Shown: piece after piece, positions 5,950-7,918 of the stretch
Numbering within the stretch: the stretch's first letter is position 1
Layout: the number at the start of each line of letters is the position of its first letter
From: Clostridium sp.
GTDB lineage: Bacteria; Bacillota; Clostridia; Lachnospirales; Lachnospiraceae
Assembly (NCBI GenBank): GCA_004554205.1
Contig: SFNH01000084.1
Coordinates: forward strand, 1-7,918
Length of the DNA: 7,918 bases
Direction: 5' to 3'
Notes under the pieces: generated by a model
What the model was told of the DNA's origin: nothing
Seen by the model: only the letters and a program-made list of their open reading frames with translations
Database searches by the model: none
Position numbers and translations under genes: made by a program

Positions 5950-6242
5950 CAGTGCAGCAGAATGTTGCGTTTACCGTGCGGATGCCGCCGAGAACAAAGA
6001 GCAAGCTCCGCCGCATGGCGAAGGCCCGAGGCGTTTCGCAGTCGCAGTTTCTCTGTTCGCTCATTGAGGGCAGAACCGCGGAGGCGGCGCCGCCAAAGGC
6101 GTTTTGGGACGCGATGCACGAGCTGTATCGCATCCATGACGGCCTGCTTCACGACGGCAGGGCGGAGGACGCCCGCCGGCTGGAGCTTTCCATTGTGGCC
6201 CTGCAGAGCGCCTTCACGATGGAACCGGAGGAGGTGTGCTGA
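5946..6242 (+). CDS. mobC: MobC-like ribbon-helix-helix relaxosome protein
   Basis: This is a 98-residue basic protein. Residues about 6-12 (NVAFTVR) form the expected DNA-reading strand. Two helices of a ribbon-helix-helix fold follow, PPRTKSKLRRMAKARG (14-29) and SQSQFLCSLIEGR (31-43), then a helical tail. MobC-type accessory proteins bind oriT, help the relaxase nick and often repress their own operon; the iterons and palindromes just upstream are candidate binding sites. An AGGAGG at 5936-5941 precedes the ATG by four bases. The TGA stop overlaps the relaxase ATG by one base (6242), so the two are co-translated. RHH identity is strong; the MobC role comes from the gene order. Confidence 0.8.
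   Translation: MTVQQNVAFTVRMPPRTKSKLRRMAKARGVSQSQFLCSLIEGRTAEAAPPKAFWDAMHELYRIHDGLLHDGRAEDARRLELSIVALQSAFTMEPEEVC
6227..6234 (+). promoter_or_regulatory. Ribosome-binding site setting the relaxase start
   Basis: GGAGGAGG lies seven bases before the ATG at 6242. It is too close to the upstream in-frame GTG at 6236 for that to be the start, so the relaxase begins with MATTKLWHIS. Confidence 0.8.
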
Positions 6243-7711
6243 TGGCGACAACGAAGCTGTGGCACATTTCCGGCAACCTCAGAGATGTGATCGACTATGC
6301 TGAGAACCCGGAGAAGACCTGCCCCATTCCGGATCTGGAGGATCTCGCCAACGCGGCGCGCTATGTGCAGCGGCTGGAGGCAACCGCGGACGGACAGTTC
6401 GTGACCGGGATCAACTGTCTGGCGGAGACTGCCGTGCAGCAGATGCAGCTGACCAAGGAGCAGTATCACAAGACCGGCGGGTACATCGCCTGGCACGGGT
6501 ATCAGAGCTTCAAGCCCGGCGAGGTCACGCCGGAGGAGTGTCATCAGATCGGCGTGGAAACCGCGCAGCATCTCTGGGGCGATCGCTTTCAGGTGCTCGT
6601 GACCACGCATCTGGACCGGCACCACCTGCACAACCACTTCATTCTCAACTCTGTCTCCTTCGTGGACGGGAAGAAGTATAACTACTCGAAGCAGGAGCTG
6701 TACTTTATATGTGAGGTGGCGGACGATTACTGCAGGCGGCACGGCCTGTCGGTGATCCCCGTTCCGCACAAGGCGGCGTCCCGCCCGGTGCACTTCGATG
6801 AGAAGGACGGCAAGCCCACGCGCTATAACGTCTATCGCGAGGACATTCTCGAGGTGTTTCACGCCAGCTTTACCATCCGTGAGGCGGAGGCGTATCTCCG
6901 CCGTCTGGGGTATATCACGGACTTCACGAGCGAGCTGCATTTTCGCATCCGGCTTCCGCAGTACAAGCATTTTACGCGGCTTGATACGCTGAACCCGAAC
7001 TGGGTGCCGGAGCGAATGCATGAGCTGCTCACGTGGTATTCCCGGGACGTAAGGAGGGCGCAGGTGCGCCAGCCGGAGCTTCCCGAGGCGCTGCGATCTG
7101 TCTTCCGTCCGCACGGGAAGCCGTCGCACATCTATTGGCTCTATCTGTATTACTGCTATCAGCTGGGGATCCTCCCAAAGGGCACGACCTACAAACCGAA
7201 CAGTCCTTTTCTCCGGGAGGAGCTGCGGCGGCTGGATCAGATCGACCGGGAGACGTGCTTTTTGGCGGAGCATCGGATAGAGACGATAGACGAGCTACAT
7301 TCCGTCATGGAGGATACGCAGACAGAGCTGGATCGGCTCACCGCCGAACGGCAGACGCTTCGAAACAAACTGCGCCGGGCAGACCCGGCAGAAAAGGACA
7401 TTTTGAGGACAAGGAAAAATGAAATCACAGCCGCAATCCTGCCCTTGCGGGAGCGGCTGAAGCTGTGCAGCGGGATCGAATCGCGATCCCTGCACATGCA
7501 GGAAACTATGGATTTGGTCTATAACTTTATCCTCATCACAGCTTGCGCTGTGTACCACAGAGCATGGCTCTGTGGTAGGAAAGTCGCATTAAAATGCGAC
7601 TTTCAGAGGATGACGTTACAGTGTAGGAATCGGAATCATGGTTCAAAAACCATGATTCTGCGGGCTTTGCCCGCTTCCTTCGCAATGGCGAAGGCGATTC
7701 CGAAACTTTGA
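6242..7711 (+). CDS. mobA: HUH relaxase (PF03432-type), 3' end altered by insertion
   Basis: The relaxase nicks oriT, forms a covalent tyrosyl link and pilots the strand into a recipient. Motifs visible: Y19 in DYAENPEKT as probable catalytic tyrosine; a GGYIAWHGYQSF region (79-90); and the metal-binding HUH cluster H123-x-D125-x2-H128-x-H130-x-H132 with N136. All look intact. Residues about 195-300 are the usual middle region. A charged coiled coil follows (about 335-420). From codon 430 the sequence changes character abruptly to a Cys-containing, uncharged tail (ITACAVYHRAWLCGRK and onward), the translation of an inserted hairpin array, giving 489 residues. Without the insertion the protein would be 452 residues with tail FDNELRHRDQRERSNVKHEY and a few more. 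The nuclease domain is probably still functional. Confidence 0.88.
   Translation: MATTKLWHISGNLRDVIDYAENPEKTCPIPDLEDLANAARYVQRLEATADGQFVTGINCLAETAVQQMQLTKEQYHKTGGYIAWHGYQSFKPGEVTPEECHQIGVETAQHLWGDRFQVLVTTHLDRHHLHNHFILNSVSFVDGKKYNYSKQELYFICEVADDYCRRHGLSVIPVPHKAASRPVHFDEKDGKPTRYNVYREDILEVFHASFTIREAEAYLRRLGYITDFTSELHFRIRLPQYKHFTRLDTLNPNWVPERMHELLTWYSRDVRRAQVRQPELPEALRSVFRPHGKPSHIYWLYLYYCYQLGILPKGTTYKPNSPFLREELRRLDQIDRETCFLAEHRIETIDELHSVMEDTQTELDRLTAERQTLRNKLRRADPAEKDILRTRKNEITAAILPLRERLKLCSGIESRSLHMQETMDLVYNFILITACAVYHRAWLCGRKVALKCDFQRMTLQCRNRNHGSKTMILRALPASFAMAKAIPKL
7523..7528 (+). repeat. Left direct repeat AACTTT at the insertion
   Basis: AACTTT here (codons 428-429, Asn-Phe) is repeated at 7704-7709 on the far side of the hairpin array, as expected of a 6-bp target-site duplication. 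Confidence 0.6.
7529..7709 (+). mobile_element. 181-bp hairpin-array insertion in the relaxase gene
   Basis: The insertion has two modules. Module 1: closing helix ATCCTC (7529-7534)/GAGGAT (7606-7611) around hairpins 7537-7552 (6 bp), 7553-7577 (11 bp, loop ATG) and 7579-7604 (up to 12 bp). Module 2: closing helix GGAATC (7626-7631)/GATTCC (7696-7701) around hairpins 7633-7658 (11 bp, loop CAAA), 7660-7674 (6 bp, loop TTT) and 7677-7694 (7 bp). Most bases are paired. No protein is encoded beyond the relaxase read-through, and there are no ordinary terminal inverted repeats. Flanking AACTTT repeats and clean restoration of the relaxase frame on removal argue for insertion. It could be a MITE/REP-like element moved in trans, or a structured DNA/RNA site. 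I cannot name a family. Confidence 0.75.
7704..7709 (+). repeat. Right direct repeat AACTTT at the insertion
   Basis: Second copy of AACTTT. The base after it (7710) continues the ancestral relaxase frame with GAC AAT GAG. Confidence 0.6.
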
Positions 7712-7781
7712 CAATGAGCTTCGGCATCGGGACCAGCGGGAAAGGAGTAATGTGAAACATGAGTATGGTTTGGAACGCTGA
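7710..7781 (+). pseudogene. Detached 3' end of the ancestral relaxase gene
   Basis: Joined to codon 429 of the relaxase, this stretch reads 23 codons (DNELRHRDQRERSNVKHEYG, then LER) and a TGA at 7779-7781. The highly charged composition continues the coiled coil before the insertion. It lies in a different frame from the present relaxase because the inserted length, 181, is one more than a multiple of three. Confidence 0.7.
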
Positions 7782-7815
7782 GTCGGATGCAGGGAAGGAG
7801 GATGCGCAATGGTGA
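7759..7815 (+). CDS. Possible 18-residue leader peptide before xis
   Basis: ATG at 7759 opens an 18-codon frame (MSMVWNAESDAGKEDAQW) whose TGA lies just inside xis, overlapping its start. A weak AAAGGAG (7741-7747) is 11 bases upstream. It overlaps the old relaxase tail in another frame, so it may be fortuitous; if translated it would couple to xis. Confidence 0.22.
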   Translation: MSMVWNAESDAGKEDAQW

Positions 7816-7918
7816 CTGAAATCGAGCAGGTACCGATCCCGCAGAAACTGACGCTGACGATTCGGGAGGCTGCTGAGTACAGCAACATCGGCATCAATAA
7901 GATCGACAGCATGCTCCG
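7809..7918 (+). CDS. xis: Tn916-family excisionase, N-terminal fragment
   Basis: The 36 complete residues visible before the window edge include LTLTIREAAEYSNIGINKID, the pattern of the Tn916 Xis/MerR-like winged-helix family (compare the TLTIEEA-x-Y-F-x-IG-x-NK pattern of Tn916 Xis). Such proteins bind the element ends and steer the integrase towards excision. AAGGAGG at 7795-7801 lies seven bases before the ATG and fixes the start. The gene would normally be followed directly by a tyrosine integrase, outside the window. The hairpin array ends about 100 bases upstream and may influence its transcription. Confidence 0.85.
   Translation, partial: MVTEIEQVPIPQKLTLTIREAAEYSNIGINKIDSML

Larger units (their letters stand above)
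5480..7918 (+). mobile_element. Integrative mobilizable element, left part (boundary approximate)
   Basis: The run of small minus-strand gene, iterons, oriT-like palindrome, MobC-like RHH protein, HUH relaxase and Tn916-family excisionase is the usual order of a mobilizable element whose integrase follows xis. No conjugation ATPase or pore genes are present, so it would depend on a helper conjugative element. The left end is not seen directly. It should lie between the T7SS terminator and the minus-strand gene, and the AT-rich stretch at about 5474-5505 is the likeliest place because Tn916-type integrases favour such DNA. The right end is outside the window. Confidence 0.6.

Noticed and set aside
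6149..7273. Antisense open frame of 374 codons opposite the relaxase
   Set aside because: The + strand frame carries the HUH motif and catalytic-type tyrosine; the antisense product shows no recognisable domain.
7529..7701. Pair of tRNA-like cloverleaves
   Set aside because: The module sizes are suggestive, but arms and loops do not match tRNA (11- to 12-bp stems with 2- to 4-base loops, no T-loop or anticodon-loop sequence, no CCA end).
7529..7709. Group I or II intron
   Set aside because: Far too short, with no catalytic core or domain V-like element visible.

Overview
The window reads as chromosome of a Gram-positive Clostridia-type bacterium, probably a gut Oscillospirales/Ruminococcaceae member. 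This is an inference from strong AGGAGG ribosome-binding sites, moderately GC-rich codon use, a Firmicutes-type (T7SSb) secretion locus and a Tn916-like excisionase. It has two parts.

Positions 2-5423 are the downstream end of a type VII secretion (T7SSb/Ess) operon, all on the + strand with gaps of at most 75 bases. In order: the C-terminal end of the EssC ATPase; a canonical WXG100 protein; a small coiled-coil protein; a 483-residue effector-like protein with an L-x-G where WXG100 proteins have W-x-G, plus a hydrophobic hairpin; a two-TM protein that could be its immunity partner; a soluble protein built almost wholly of about 12 TPR-like repeats; a WXG100-like protein whose W-x-G has become W-x-T; and a last WXG100 gene split by an in-frame TAG. 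The likely logic is that EssC powers export, the WXG100-fold proteins are substrates or export partners, the 483-residue protein is the cargo, and the TPR protein is a cytoplasmic adaptor or chaperone. A 15-bp-stem terminator closes the operon.

From about 5480 to the right edge is the left part of an integrative mobilizable element (IME): a small minus-strand gene, a pair of inverted 3 x 9-bp iteron arrays, an oriT-like palindrome, a MobC-like ribbon-helix-helix protein, an HUH (PF03432-type) relaxase and the start of a Tn916-family excisionase. The integrase would lie beyond the window.

The most unusual structure is in the 3' end of the relaxase gene. A net 181-bp insertion (7529-7709), bounded by direct repeats AACTTT, consists almost entirely of six tight hairpins. 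They form two successive modules, each with a 6-bp closing helix around three hairpins. Removing the insertion in silico puts the relaxase frame back onto a charged 23-codon tail ending at 7781. With it in place the protein has an unrelated, cysteine-containing 60-residue tail. This looks like a small structured mobile DNA element that I cannot assign to a known family. The second point to check is the amber codon in the last WXG100 gene; no gene whose end is visible here uses TAG as its normal stop.
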